Shown: positions 9,598-19,900, counted from the first letter of the stretch. The stretch: DNA of 64,000 nt from Chitinophagales bacterium (GCA_017303475.1 JAFLBO010000009.1:141327-205326); one strand, 5' to 3'. The notes: generated by a model not told the origin, from the sequence alone. Made by a program: numbers and translations.

Positions 9598-9716
9598 GTT
9601 TGAAGAGGTTGAGGGGTTTGAGGGGTTTGAGGGGTTTGAAGGGGTTTGAGGGGTTTGAGGGGTTTGAGGGGTTTGAAGGGTTTGAAGGGGGGGGAGGGGT
9701 TTGAAGGGGGGGGAGC
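9598..9716 (+). repeat. G-rich tandem repeat (unit GGGGTTTGA) in the trpE leader region
   Basis: More than ten imperfect 9-bp units have runs of four or more G separated by about five bases (TTTGA). The plus strand fits a G-quadruplex pattern, and the transcript of the minus-strand gene would be C-rich. The array starts about 35 nt upstream of the TrpE-like start codon. Confidence 0.85.
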
Positions 9717-9781
9717 CCCAAACTGTTGTTAACCAAGGATTGTTGCAATACTGTACTGTTACGATGATGCAAAGGTGCAAT

Positions 9782-9821
9782 AAAAAAATCCGGACTTGCA
9801 AGTGGGCGGCCGGATTTTTTT
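9782..9821 (-). terminator. Intrinsic terminator of the Uma2 gene
   Basis: The arms AAAAAAATCCGG (9782-9793) and CCGGATTTTTTT (from 9810) flank a 16-nt loop, immediately after the stop codon at 9821-9823. On the minus strand the stem is followed by a T run. The Uma2 stop itself overlaps the T-rich arm. Confidence 0.75.
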
Positions 9822-10402
9822 CAGAGCATGTCGGTTTTATCATAAACATCCTGCATAGACAGCAGGCAACCGATGGATTTCAACTCAATAGGTTGATCCA
9901 AGCCCTGTACGGTATGCATTTGCCAGGTGTCGGAATCTACCCGCTGTGATTGTCGGGCGCAGGGTTGATCCTGGTCCAGCAGCAGGTATTCCTTAAACGA
10001 ATGGATGGTGGCATAATCCAGAAATTTACCGCTTCGGTCAAAATCTTCCGTAGCCGGAGAGGCTACCTCCACGATGAGCAAAGGATTGACAATGACGTCT
10101 TTGCGGTTACCATAATATTCCGGAACCTCGCAGATAACCACGGCATCTGGGTAATAGAAGGATTTTATGGCGGGTATCCAGATTTTGGTGTCGCTGTTGC
10201 TGACCAAAAAACCTGATTTGATCCGACGCAAATGACTTTCCAGGGCATAGACAATATTGGTTGCTATGCGGTTGTGTTTCAAGGTTCCTCCGGGCATGTT
10301 TTCAAGTTGGCCTCTGTTGTAATGGTGTTTCACCCGGGAACGAGTTTCCATATCGAGGTATTCCTCAATGGACAGGGGTTGGGTATGCGCCAGGGTGGTC
10401 AT
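9821..10402 (-). CDS. Uma2 family (DUF820) PD-(D/E)XK nuclease-like protein
   Basis: 193 residues, the normal length of the family. Features are LSIEEYLDMETRS near the N-terminus, then YRG-like HYNRGQLENMPG, YYPDAVVIC (active-site Asp), and PLLIVEVASPATEDFDRSGK (Glu-Val-Ala and distal Lys/Asp), matching Uma2. These proteins have a restriction-endonuclease-like fold and are abundant in cyanobacteria and Bacteroidota; their role is unproven. It stands alone between the trpE leader and the divergent beta-helix gene. Confidence 0.85.
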   Translation of the reverse strand: MTTLAHTQPLSIEEYLDMETRSRVKHHYNRGQLENMPGGTLKHNRIATNIVYALESHLRRIKSGFLVSNSDTKIWIPAIKSFYYPDAVVICEVPEYYGNRKDVIVNPLLIVEVASPATEDFDRSGKFLDYATIHSFKEYLLLDQDQPCARQSQRVDSDTWQMHTVQGLDQPIELKSIGCLLSMQDVYDKTDML

Positions 10403-10475
10403 GATGCTTTACTTTTTTGGTTTACAAAGTTAAACTTTTCTTCCGAATAACCAAACGATTTAACAACCAATGGCC

Positions 10476-10505
10476 CTGTTAGGCGGTAAAAAGGCGGTAT
10501 TTTTG
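10476..10505 (+). promoter_or_regulatory. Probable promoter of the NosD/PA14 gene
   Basis: TATTTTTG at 10498-10505 matches the Bacteroidota -7 element TAnnTTTG. CTG lies 19 nt upstream (10476-10478) in place of TTG. The closeness to the gene favours the second ATG (10522) as start. Confidence 0.4.
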
Positions 10506-10521
10506 CCGCCAAATGGCATCT

Positions 10522-12765
10522 ATGAAACGTATTTTCCAGGCTTTAGCCTTTGTTTTTCCTGTTATCCTGCACGCCCAAATCCCGGAAGTTACCTTGTCGA
10601 AAGGTATGCTGCTGGAACAATCCTGCACTATTCGCCCGGGCATTTACGAACTGGCGGTGGCTGATAAGGAGACTTGTATTACCATTTCAGGCAACAACCT
10701 GGTGGTAGATTTCAAGCAGGCCGAATTGCGCGGCGCGCCCATCAACGGATTGCCCAACCTGTTTACAGGCACCGCCATTGTGGTGAAAGGCAAAAACATT
10801 ACCCTCAGAAACCTCAAAGCCCGGGGCTACAAGGTGGCTCTTTACGCTGAAGGGGTTGATAGTTTGCTGCTGGAAGACTGCGATTTTTCTTACAACTATC
10901 GTCCTCGCTTGCGCTCTATCCGGGAGCGGGAGGATTTTTCCGACTGGCTGAGTTACCACCACAATGAAAAAGACGAATGGCTGCGCTATGGCGCCGGTAT
11001 TTACCTGAAAAACTGCCAGGTTCCTGTGGTGCGCGGTTGCCGGATTACCGGTTGCCAAAATGCCCTGCTCATGAGCGGATGCAACAAAGGAGTGGTGTAC
11101 AACAACTTCTTTACTTTCAATTCCGGACTCGGTATTGGTCTGTACCGCAGCAGTGGCAATACCGTGAAGCACAACCGTCTCGACTGGAATGTGCGCGGGT
11201 ATTCGCACGGTTTTTACCAGCGCGGTCAGGATTCGGCCGGTATCCTGCTGTACGAACAGAGCAGCAACAATACCATTGCCTACAATTCTGCCACGCACTG
11301 TGGCGACGGACTGTTTCTCTGGGCTGGTCAGTACACCATGGACACCGGCGAGGGCGGCTGCAACGACAACTGGATTTTTGGCAACGATTTCAGTTATGCC
11401 CCCACCAACGGCATTGAGGTTACGTTTTCGCGCAACCGCATTCAGGGCAATGTGCTGAAAGAATGTACTTACGGCATTTGGGGCGGTTACAGCTACGATA
11501 GCTATATCATGGGCAATTTTATTGCCGATTGTAAAACCGGTATCGCCATTGAACACGGCCAGAACGATACCCTTTTGCAAAACCTACTGCAAACCGACAG
11601 CACGGGCATTCACCTCTGGGGGCGGGAATCGCAGCCTGCTGATTGGGGTTATGCCAAAAAACGCGATACCCGCAGCCGGGATGCCGTTATTGACCGAAAT
11701 GTGTTTTTATACACCCGCAAACCTTTGAAAATCAGTCGCTCCAAAAATGTTTCCATCAACGGGGTCAACCTGTTTACCGGCTTTGAAACCCTGCTGGAAA
11801 CACCTCAGCCCAACGAAAACCTCAAGTTTCTGCGCAATGAAGTGTACGGCACTGAAAATCAGCTCAAAGCCCTCTGGGCTCAGCCGGAACTGAAAGGATC
11901 GGAGAATGTGAATTTTTCGCACCCGAACCAAAAACCGGAAAACCCCTATGCGCCGCTCGACATCACTTACGGCGAACTGCACGAGCCCGACAGCTTGCCC
12001 GACGGCATGGTGGCTGCTTTACCCCGCGGCTTCCCTAAAGGCAGGCGGTTTATCCTCATGGGCGAATGGGGTCCGGCAGATTTCCAACGCCCGGTAGCTA
12101 CCCTCGACACCGTGGCCGGCAACATGTATTCCATCGTGATACTGGGCCCTTCGGGTTCCTGGAATATCACCAAAATGGAAGGGGTAAAAAACATCAGCGC
12201 CCGCAGAGGTACCACACCCAAAGCCATTACGGTAGAGCGCGATCCGGCTGCGGAATCTGTGTATCTGGAGTTTGAGTACAACGGTCAGCAGGGCATCAAA
12301 ACCGTTTTTGGCGAACCAATTCCGCCAGGCTCCAAGTACGTTTTTTACTTTGATCGGTTTGAAAAACAGTTTGACTGGAAGCTGGAGTTTTTCCGGTACG
12401 ACAGTTTGGCGCAGGATAAAACATTTGCCGGGGCGCCATTGCACACCCGGCAGCAAAAAGAACTTTACGGGGCCTGGTGGGGCAGTCCGGCGCCGGGTGT
12501 ACCGGAAGATGGCTTTGCCACGCGCGCAACCACGGAGTTCGAAATTTCGCCCGGGGAGTACACCCTTGAATTGAGTTCAGACGACGGGGTGCGTATGTAT
12601 CTGGATGATCAGCTGCTTATCAACAACTGGGATGTGCATGAACCGGAAACCGACGAGCTCAACATACGGCTGGGCGGCAAGCATAAGATCCGGGTGGAGC
12701 ATTTTGATGCTGGCGGATTTGCTACGCTGGATTTTCGGGTAAGAAAAACGCGGAATAATAAATAA
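10522..12765 (+). CDS. Secreted right-handed beta-helix (NosD-like) protein with C-terminal PA14 domain
   Basis: 747 residues from ATG 10522 (an ATG at 10513 adds MAS). MKRIFQALAFVFPVILHAQ is a signal peptide. Residues 60-420 are parallel beta-helix/NosD-type repeats (GIYLKNCQVPVVRGCRITG, NGIEVTFSRNRIQGNVLKE), typical of polysaccharide-binding or -cleaving surface proteins. Residues about 610-740 are a PA14 domain (LELSSDDGVRMYLDDQLLIN). Unlike most exported proteins here it ends without a T9SS sorting domain, so it may stay periplasmic. Carbohydrate binding is inferred. Its stop abuts the stop of the convergent lipoprotein gene with no gap. Confidence 0.82.
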   Translation: MKRIFQALAFVFPVILHAQIPEVTLSKGMLLEQSCTIRPGIYELAVADKETCITISGNNLVVDFKQAELRGAPINGLPNLFTGTAIVVKGKNITLRNLKARGYKVALYAEGVDSLLLEDCDFSYNYRPRLRSIREREDFSDWLSYHHNEKDEWLRYGAGIYLKNCQVPVVRGCRITGCQNALLMSGCNKGVVYNNFFTFNSGLGIGLYRSSGNTVKHNRLDWNVRGYSHGFYQRGQDSAGILLYEQSSNNTIAYNSATHCGDGLFLWAGQYTMDTGEGGCNDNWIFGNDFSYAPTNGIEVTFSRNRIQGNVLKECTYGIWGGYSYDSYIMGNFIADCKTGIAIEHGQNDTLLQNLLQTDSTGIHLWGRESQPADWGYAKKRDTRSRDAVIDRNVFLYTRKPLKISRSKNVSINGVNLFTGFETLLETPQPNENLKFLRNEVYGTENQLKALWAQPELKGSENVNFSHPNQKPENPYAPLDITYGELHEPDSLPDGMVAALPRGFPKGRRFILMGEWGPADFQRPVATLDTVAGNMYSIVILGPSGSWNITKMEGVKNISARRGTTPKAITVERDPAAESVYLEFEYNGQQGIKTVFGEPIPPGSKYVFYFDRFEKQFDWKLEFFRYDSLAQDKTFAGAPLHTRQQKELYGAWWGSPAPGVPEDGFATRATTEFEISPGEYTLELSSDDGVRMYLDDQLLINNWDVHEPETDELNIRLGGKHKIRVEHFDAGGFATLDFRVRKTRNNK

Positions 12766-13209
12766 CTATTCCAGGCGCATGGCAGTGGACTCGGCGTAGT
12801 AGATGAGGCGCCATTCGCCGTTTTCTTCTTTGTAAAACTGGCGTTCGTAGCCCATACCAACCATTGGATAGGCCATGCGTTCGATCACCATGACATCGCC
12901 TACGGTTTCAAAAGAACGTTTGAGCGTGCTCATGGTGGTATCCGGGAATATCATCATACGCCAGTTTTCGGGCGTCCATTCGGTGAGGCGCACTGTGTTG
13001 GAGGTATCCTTGTTAACGCCGGTTTCACCTTTTAGTGGCCATTCGATATGGGCCATTTGGTAGGCGCTGTCGGAATGAAATTGCTGGTAAAAGGCTTTAA
13101 AATCCTTGGGCAAATCGCTTTCCGCCTTGGCTTGTTGCAGTGGTTGTGGATTGTTTTTGCAGTTAAACAGGAAAAAAGAAAGCGTTAGAAACGAAAAGAA
13201 TACGCGCAT
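12766..13209 (-). CDS. DUF4348-like lipoprotein
   Basis: 147 residues from ATG 13207-13209. MRVFFSFLTLSFFLFNC is a lipoprotein signal with Cys17, which excludes the longer frame upstream. The mature part, with FKAFYQQFHSDSAYQMAHIEWPLKG and GYERQFYKEENGEWRLIYY, resembles DUF4348 proteins of Bacteroidota. Function unknown. It is convergent with the PA14 gene (adjacent stops) and divergent from the DUF486 gene. Confidence 0.7.
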   Translation of the reverse strand: MRVFFSFLTLSFFLFNCKNNPQPLQQAKAESDLPKDFKAFYQQFHSDSAYQMAHIEWPLKGETGVNKDTSNTVRLTEWTPENWRMMIFPDTTMSTLKRSFETVGDVMVIERMAYPMVGMGYERQFYKEENGEWRLIYYAESTAMRLE

Positions 13210-13251
13210 GTGAAGAATGAGATATGAGGGCCTGGAGTTGGTTTTGGGGGG

Positions 13252-13259
13252 CAAAAATA
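13252..13259 (-). promoter_or_regulatory. -7 element for the DUF4348-like gene
   Basis: TATTTTTG on the minus strand fits TAnnTTTG, 42 nt before the start codon. The trinucleotide 19 nt upstream is TTA rather than TTG, so only the -7 element is well supported. Confidence 0.4.
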
Positions 13260-13296
13260 GGTTCGTGAGAGGAGACACTAACGCAATTTACCCGAT

Positions 13297-13304
13297 TATA
13301 TTTG
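13297..13304 (+). promoter_or_regulatory. -7 element for the DUF486 gene
   Basis: TATATTTG matches TAnnTTTG exactly, 24 nt before the ATG at 13329. No TTG is found at the usual -33 distance. Together with 13252-13259 it forms a divergent promoter pair. Confidence 0.45.
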
Positions 13305-13328
13305 CCGCTTGCGGTTTAATTACATTAC

Positions 13329-13694
13329 ATGAAAGCTCTTTACACCATTGTCCTGCTTGTTTTATCCAATGTGTTCATGACCATTGCATGGTATGGGCAT
13401 TTGAAGTTTCAGCACCTTAAATTTTTTCAGAAGGCCGGGCTTGCCGGGTTGATTCTGGCCAGCTGGCTGATTGCGTTTTTTGAGTATTGCCTGATGGTGC
13501 CGGCGAATAAAATTGGGTATCAGGAAAACGGCGGACCATTTACCCTGTTGCAGCTGAAAGTGATTCAGGAAGTGATTACGCTGGTAGTTTTCACGGTGTT
13601 TACCCTTTTGCTGTTCAAAAACGAGCAGCTCAAATGGAATCATTTTGTGGGCTTTGGCTTTTTGGTGTTGGCGGTGTATTTTATTCGGAAGTAG
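13329..13694 (+). CDS. DUF486 (DMT superfamily-like) small membrane protein
   Basis: 121 residues, four hydrophobic segments: about 5-22, 35-58, 72-95 and 102-120. The motifs NVFMTIAWYGHLKF and ASWLIAFFEYCLMVPANKIGY with IQEVITL are hallmarks of DUF486, a family related to small drug/metabolite exporters. Substrate unknown. It is followed by a hairpin serving the convergent gene. Confidence 0.88.
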   Translation: MKALYTIVLLVLSNVFMTIAWYGHLKFQHLKFFQKAGLAGLILASWLIAFFEYCLMVPANKIGYQENGGPFTLLQLKVIQEVITLVVFTVFTLLLFKNEQLKWNHFVGFGFLVLAVYFIRK

Positions 13695-13696
13695 AT

Positions 13697-13741
13697 AAAA
13701 AAATCGCCGCGCCTGAATCATTCCTGATCCAGACACGGCGA
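13697..13741 (-). terminator. Intrinsic terminator for the downstream SprB paralog
   Basis: The stem TCGCCG/CGGCGA has an inner stem CTGAATCA/TGATCCAG and is followed on the minus strand by seven Ts (13697-13703 are A on the plus strand). It lies between convergent genes, 39 nt after the stop of the 13780 gene. Confidence 0.65.
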
Positions 13742-13764
13742 AGATACATTCCAACTTAACACTC

Positions 13765-13777
13765 AGAGCATGTTGGG
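13765..13777 (+). repeat. Family E end-like repeat (partial)
   Basis: AGAGCATGTTGGG is 13 bases identical to the MITE end at 26086. It lies just after the stop of the SprB paralog, in the orientation opposite to the full copy at 20116-20136 on the far side of the paralog pair. Confidence 0.45.
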
Positions 13778-13779
13778 CA

Positions 13780-16700
13780 CTAGTGGCTTACCACCAACTT
13801 GCCACTTCTGATCTTGCCATTGGTTTCCAGTCGGATCAGGTAAACACCGTTTGGAAGTGCAGTGGTGTTGATTTCCTGCAAACCAGCCTCATATTCAACG
13901 GAGATAACCAGTTTGCCTGCGGTGTCGTACACCTTCATTTCGGAGGCGCCATCGCAGTAAAAACCGGTGAAACCATCGGCAGGATTAGGGTACAGGTTCA
14001 GGTTTTTATCGTTGTTCAACTGAGCCACTTTGCTTGAATTAACCAGCTCCAACACGTTTTGGTTGGTGATAACCGGGCTGTTGAAATCGAAGAAAATGGC
14101 TACCTGCTTTTTCACTTCTGTGCCCAGGGCAAGACCTGGCTTCAGGTCTATCTGGTACTGAATAGAACCGATACTTCCGGCATAATCGCTGGTAGAATCC
14201 GGCAGCCCGATATTGTCAAATTTAAAAATAAGCTCCTTGTTGTTTTCGCTGGTCACAATCTTCATGTTGTGCGTGGCCGTAATATTGCGGATGCTCGCAA
14301 GGTCGAGGTTTGGATCAACCAAATCGCGAACCACCACCTGATCGGCTGGAGCCGTGCCGGTATTCTGGAAGAAAATCTGGTACACGATGGTATTATCCTG
14401 GTCACGAATGATCTGGCCGCCGTCTTTTGGGTTGCCATTGCGGGCCGGGTAGGCCAGTACACAGTTCGGGTCGAAGGAGCCTACTACGGTGTTGTACAGG
14501 GTTGAAATATTGTTGGCCGGGGTGGGGTCGCCAGCGCTTGGGTTCACGCGGGCGTCGGTGATAAATTCCGAGTTAACGGGTGTTCCAATGCCGGTGAGCA
14601 GATCCAGCTGCAGCAATTCGCAGGCGCCGGCAGCCAGGCTGGCAATGTTGAAGTCTGCGTTGTTGTTCGGACTGCCGGTTACTTCACTGTTGAGCACAAT
14701 AGCGCCAGGGTGTTGGGCAAAATGGCTATTGCTGAGCGTACCCAGCAGGTTGCCGTATTCCAGATCGATGGTTCCGGGCACGGCTGTGCTGCCATCATTA
14801 CACACTTCCACACGCATGGAATAGGGGTAACCTGGTTGTGCGGTTCTGAGTGGTTTTTGCTGAATGCGAAGGTCCAGGGAGTTGTTGTTCAAAAAGTGAA
14901 AATCCTGTCCGGAAATGGTTTGACCAATCACGGAATTCACGGTGTGAACGCCACCTGCCGGACAAGCGATATCCCCTGCGCTGTATTGCGGAGCATCGAG
15001 GTTAAAGGTTCCGTTGGGGAGTAAAATAGCGTAGTCTCCGTTCTGATCAGTGAAATTGATTGCGCCAGAAGGCATGGTGCGGATCACCTGGTAGGGAATA
15101 CCACTGGCGCCATTGCAGCCGGCTACACCCAGATCGTTGATCAGTTTGCCGGTAACGTTAGCGGCACATTGGTTAAATTCAATGGAATCTTCTTTTGGGA
15201 AGCAGAACTCCAGGTATTCCACGCAGGAGCCGCCACCAGTTACAGAAACATTGTAGCAGCCTTGTGTGAGGTTGAACAAAGCCGGACCGGTATCGCCTGT
15301 ACTCCACTCATATTGCACATTTGGCGCCGTAACATTGATAACGGCAGCATCGCCAAAGCCTGTGGTGCAATCCAGGTCTGAAGTAACCAACGCAGGTTCA
15401 AAGCCGCCAGCATCAGGCACGTGCAGGGAAATATTGGCGTAACACTGTTGGAAACCCTGTGCACTGATGTAAATGTAATAATCGCCAGCCTGCAGGTTTT
15501 GCAGCGCATTGGGATCGGTGGCCAAGAAGCCGTCCGGACCATAGGCGTAGAAGTTGTAGGCAGGGAAACCTCCGCTGATGTTCAGGTTCATTGCACCGCC
15601 CTGGTTGTTGGCACAATCGGCCGGAACGATGTTGTTTCCAATGATGTAAGGTGCTGCAACAGGTTGTGCTATATCCAAAGAACCCGTCAGGGTACATCCC
15701 AGGCTGGTGGTAACAGTGATGGTATGGGTGCCCGGACTAAGTGTGGTTGCCCAGGGATTGGTTTCACCATTGTCCCACAAATAAGCAGTAGCCTGGTCGT
15801 AGTTTACATAACAATAGCCTTGGCCATTATTCCCGGAATAACAATCCAAAGAGTAATCCTGTAAAAACAGGTTTGGCGCACTGATGCGAACGTCTGAGGA
15901 GGCATTACATCCTTGCGCATCTGTAGCTGTAACGGAATACAAACCATCGGTGAGTCCGCTCAGGTTTGAGCCGTTTTGGCCATTGCTCCAGGTGTAGGTA
16001 ACCGGCCCGGTGGCGTTAACCAATTGGGCGCTTGCGGTTCCGGTGTTGTTGCCGGAGCAGATTACATTGCCCGTGGTAGTAAGTTTGTTGTCGAGGAAAA
16101 AACTGCTGCTGGAGCTGCATCCAAGGGCATCTGTGATGGTTACAGCATAGGAGCCTTTAGCCAGGTTGCTGATGGTTTGGTCAGTTTCACCATTGCTCCA
16201 GGCATAGCTGAAGGGCGGATATGGGCTGTAATTCATGAATGTGCTGATGGAGCCATTGTTCAGATTGCTACAATCAGGTTGATCGTTGGTGAAAAAGCTG
16301 ACATAAGTGGAATATTGCCAGGGCAGAGGTATTACTTCATATTCGCCGTTGGCCGTGCAACCATTGGCATCCTGTACGGTAACGGAAAAAATACCGGCTG
16401 TGAGTCCCTGCAGGTTGGCATCAGTGCTGCCATTGCTCCAGGTGTAGGTGAAAGGCGCCTGTCCGCCCACCGGAGCAACGCTCAATGCGCCGGAATTGGG
16501 ATTGCAACCACCGGCCGGGAGTGAGCTGGTGAGTCTTACATCGAGTTCTTCTGTATTCAGGATGGAAGTGTGCGAAACCGTGGCGCCGCTCGCATCGGTC
16601 AGGGTAGCGGAGTAGGTTCCTTTGGGGATGTTTCGCAGGCTGACTTCCGTGGAACCCGTGCTCCATAAATAGCTGAATGGCGGCACACCTCTGGTAGGCA

Positions 16701-16836
16701 CCAGGGTGATGATGCCGTCGGAGGCGTTGCAGTTGGAGGGTTGTTCCTGTGAGAAGAAAAATTGTTGGGCTTGCAGCTGGCTAAGCCCCAGGCAGAGGAA
16801 GATTGTGGAGAGAAGTAGGTTGTTTAGCTTTTGCAT
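13780..16836 (-). CDS. SprB-repeat T9SS-sorted surface protein (tandem paralog 1)
   Basis: 1018 residues from the ATG at 16834-16836. MQKLNNLLLSTIFLCLGLSQLQAQ is the signal peptide, so the open frame further upstream is discarded. Residues about 28-560 hold several SprB-type repeats (YLWSTGSTEVSLRNIPKGTY, YTWSNGQNGSNLSGLTDG). Residues 560-930 are a carboxypeptidase-regulatory-like plus DUF11/DUF7619-type region (SFDPNCVLAYPARNGNPKDG, FQNTGTAPADQVVVRD, AIFFDFNSPVITN). The end, LYPNPADGFTGFYCDG to SGKLVVSH, is a type A sorting domain. SprB-like proteins are adhesins of gliding Bacteroidota; an adhesive surface role is inferred. It has the same length and domain order as the next gene. Confidence 0.88.
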   Translation of the reverse strand: MQKLNNLLLSTIFLCLGLSQLQAQQFFFSQEQPSNCNASDGIITLVPTRGVPPFSYLWSTGSTEVSLRNIPKGTYSATLTDASGATVSHTSILNTEELDVRLTSSLPAGGCNPNSGALSVAPVGGQAPFTYTWSNGSTDANLQGLTAGIFSVTVQDANGCTANGEYEVIPLPWQYSTYVSFFTNDQPDCSNLNNGSISTFMNYSPYPPFSYAWSNGETDQTISNLAKGSYAVTITDALGCSSSSSFFLDNKLTTTGNVICSGNNTGTASAQLVNATGPVTYTWSNGQNGSNLSGLTDGLYSVTATDAQGCNASSDVRISAPNLFLQDYSLDCYSGNNGQGYCYVNYDQATAYLWDNGETNPWATTLSPGTHTITVTTSLGCTLTGSLDIAQPVAAPYIIGNNIVPADCANNQGGAMNLNISGGFPAYNFYAYGPDGFLATDPNALQNLQAGDYYIYISAQGFQQCYANISLHVPDAGGFEPALVTSDLDCTTGFGDAAVINVTAPNVQYEWSTGDTGPALFNLTQGCYNVSVTGGGSCVEYLEFCFPKEDSIEFNQCAANVTGKLINDLGVAGCNGASGIPYQVIRTMPSGAINFTDQNGDYAILLPNGTFNLDAPQYSAGDIACPAGGVHTVNSVIGQTISGQDFHFLNNNSLDLRIQQKPLRTAQPGYPYSMRVEVCNDGSTAVPGTIDLEYGNLLGTLSNSHFAQHPGAIVLNSEVTGSPNNNADFNIASLAAGACELLQLDLLTGIGTPVNSEFITDARVNPSAGDPTPANNISTLYNTVVGSFDPNCVLAYPARNGNPKDGGQIIRDQDNTIVYQIFFQNTGTAPADQVVVRDLVDPNLDLASIRNITATHNMKIVTSENNKELIFKFDNIGLPDSTSDYAGSIGSIQYQIDLKPGLALGTEVKKQVAIFFDFNSPVITNQNVLELVNSSKVAQLNNDKNLNLYPNPADGFTGFYCDGASEMKVYDTAGKLVISVEYEAGLQEINTTALPNGVYLIRLETNGKIRSGKLVVSH

Positions 16837-16880
16837 GATTCGTTCATTTTCACCTATACACGCAAAAGCTCTGAAAGAGG

Positions 16881-16918
16881 TTGGGTGGGCAGTAAAAAAA
16901 ATGTTATTGCCCACCCAA
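16881..16918 (-). terminator. Hairpin between the tandem SprB paralogs
   Basis: The perfect 11-bp arms TTGGGTGGGCA (16881-16891) and TGCCCACCCAA (16908-16918) enclose an A/T-rich 16-nt loop in the 101-nt spacer between the two minus-strand paralogs. It could terminate or attenuate transcription of the upstream copy. Confidence 0.55.
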
Positions 16919-16937
16919 AATCACTTTGGTAGGCGGT

Positions 16938-19900
16938 CTAATGACGCACTACCAGCTTGCCGCTCTTTATTTTACCATTGGCATTCAGGCGCATCAGGTA
17001 AACGCCATTGGGAAGATTGGCGGTATCCAGTTGCTTCAAACCAGGCTCGTAAACATCCGAAAGAATCAGCCTGCCAGCGGTATCGTACAAATCCATCTGC
17101 GTAATGCCGTCGCAATAAAACCCGGTAAAATCGTCGGCAGGATTTGGAAACAGGTGGATTTCATTGTCTGAAAGCAGGGGTATTACTTTGTCTGACTTTA
17201 CCAACAGCAGCACGTTTTCGTTGGTGATGACCGGACTGTTGAAATCAAAGAAAATAGCCGCCTGCTTTTTGATTTTTGTACCAAGCGGCAAACCTGGCTT
17301 CAGATCTATCTGGTATTGAATAGAACCAATACTACCGGCATAATCGCTGGTGGAATCTGGTAGTCCGATGTTGTCAAATTTGAAAATGAGTTCCTGGTTG
17401 TTTTCACTGGTCAAAATCTTCATATTGTGAGAGGCCGAGATGTTGCGGATGCTCGCAATATCGAGGTTGGGGTCAATATTTTCCCTTATCATCACCAGAT
17501 CGGCTGGCGCGGTGCCGGTGTTTTGGAAGAAAATTTGATAGGTTATGGTTTTATCCTGATTGATAAAAATATCGCCACCATACTTTGGAGTGCCGTTGCG
17601 GGCCGGATATGCCAGCACGCAGTTTGGATCGAACGAACCCATTACCGTATTGTACAGGGTGGAAAGGTTGTTGGCCGGGGTTGGATCGCCTGCGCCCGGG
17701 CTTACCTGCGCCTCTGTAATAAATGCCGAATTGACGGCCGTTCCGGTACCGATGAGCAGATCCAGTTGCAGCAGTTCGCAGGCGCCGGGCGCCAGGTTGG
17801 CAAGGTTGAAATTTGCCGTGTTGTTCGGACTTCCGGTTACCTCGCTGTTCAGCACAATTGCGCCCGGGTGTTGGGCAAAATGACTGTTGCCGAGCGTGCC
17901 CAGCAGATTGCCGTATACCAGATCAATGGCGCCTGGAAGGGGCGTGTTGCCATCGTTACACACTTCCACACGCATGGAATACGGGTATCCGGGTTGGGCA
18001 GATCTAAGCGGTTTTTGCTGAATGCGCAAATCCTGGGCATTGGTATTCAAAAAGTGGAAATCCAGCCCGGAAATCACCTGACCCACTATGCCATTTACCG
18101 TGTGAACGCCGCCTGCCGGACAGGTAATATCGCCGGGGCCATATTGCGGAGCATCCAGGCTGTAGGTTCCGTTGGGTATGCCTAAGACATAATCTCCATT
18201 ATGGTCGGTGAAATTAAGGGCGCCAGAGGGCATGGTTCGAATCAGCTGATAAGGAATACCGGTGGTACCCTGGCAATTGGCAAGTCCCTGATCATTGATC
18301 AGTTGACCGGTAACGGTAGCCAGGCATGCGCTGTAGTCAACCGTATCTGTATATGGAAAGCAGAAATCCAGGTATTTCACACAGGAGCCGCTGCCTGTAA
18401 CGGATACGGTGTAACAGCCTGCGGTGAGGTTGAATACCGCCGGTCCGGTGCTTCCGGTACTCCATTCATACTGCACGTTGGGGTCAATTACATTGATAAT
18501 GGCGGCATCTCCTATGCCCGTGCTGCAGTTCAACTCAGACACCACCAGACTTGGCTCAAAACCTCCGGCATCTGCTACGTGTACCTCCGCGCCTCCGTAA
18601 CATTCGAACGAACCTGTGGCTCTTACCGATACATAATAATCTCCACTTTGCAGGTTATTCAGGCTGTTAATATCTGAAGTTAAAAAGCCCTCTGGCCCGT
18701 ACACATACAGGTTGTAGGACAACATGCCTCCGCTGATGTTCAGATCTATGGAGCCTCCCAAATTTTGGGCACAATTGGCAGGGGTAGTGGTGCTGGTGAT
18801 GCTGTAATCCGGGGCAGTTGGCGGGGATATTACCAAGGTTTCGGTGAGCGTACAGCCCAGACTGGTTGTAACCGTAATGGAATGTGTTCCCACGCTGAGT
18901 TGATGGGCTCGGGGAGTGGTTTCTCCGTTATCCCATAGATAGCTGATTGGCAGATCATTGACCACCTGACAGCTTCCCCTACCAGCGTTTCCGGAAAAGC
19001 AGTCTTTGGAAAAATCATACAAATACAGGAACGGCGCAGCAATCTCTATTTGCGTAACGGCCACGCAGCCCAGCGCATCGGTAGCCGTTACACTGTAAAA
19101 ACCATCCGTCAACCCATTCAGGCTGGGACCATTCTGCCCATTACTCCAGGCATAATTAACCGGTCCGCTGGCATTGACCAATTGTGCACTTGCGGCTCCG
19201 GTGTCATCGCCGGAGCAAATCACATTGCTGGTGGTATTTACTTTGTTGTCGAGAAAGAAGCTGCTTGTTGCCGTGCAACCAATGGCGTCTGTGACGGTTA
19301 CGGAGTAGGCGCCTTTAGCCAGGTTACTGATGGTTTGATCTGTTCCGCCATTGCTCCAGAGGTAGGTATAAGGCGGGTAAATATTGTTGTAATAAAACTG
19401 GACGCTAAGTGAGCCGTTGTTCAGGTTGACACAATCCGGCTGGTCAACAATGGCAATTCCGATGCCTATGTTATACAACCAGGACTGGTTTATTACCTGG
19501 TATTCTCCGTTGGCTGTGCAGCCGTTGGCATCCTGTACAGTAACCGAAAAAAGGCCGGATGTGAGCCCTTGCAGTTTGGCATCCGTGCCGCCTGTGCTCC
19601 AGGTGTAGGAGAAAGGCGCCTGGCCACCCACCGGCTTCACATTCAGCATGCCGGAATTGGGATTGCAACCACCGGCCGGTAGTGAACTGGTGAGTCTTAC
19701 GTCGAGTTCTTCTGTATTCAGGATGGAGGTGTGCGAGATCGTGGCGCCGCTTGCATCGGTCATAGTGGCGGAATAGGCGCCTTTGGGAATGTTTCGCAGG
19801 CTGACTTCCGTAGAACCCGTGCTCCACAAATAGCTGAAGGGGGGCACCCCTCTGGTGGGCACCAGGGTGATGATCCCGTCTGAGGCGTTGCAGATGGAGG

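Noticed and set aside
9563..9772. 70-codon N-terminal extension of the TrpE-like gene
   Set aside because: It encodes SNPSNPSNP and KPLKPLKPL from the GGGGTTTGA tandem repeat; TrpE homology starts only after the ATG at 9562.
9822..9832. CAGAGCATGTC at the end of the Uma2 gene as another family E end
   Set aside because: Only eight consecutive bases match and they encode the last residues of a normal-length protein; chance is sufficient.
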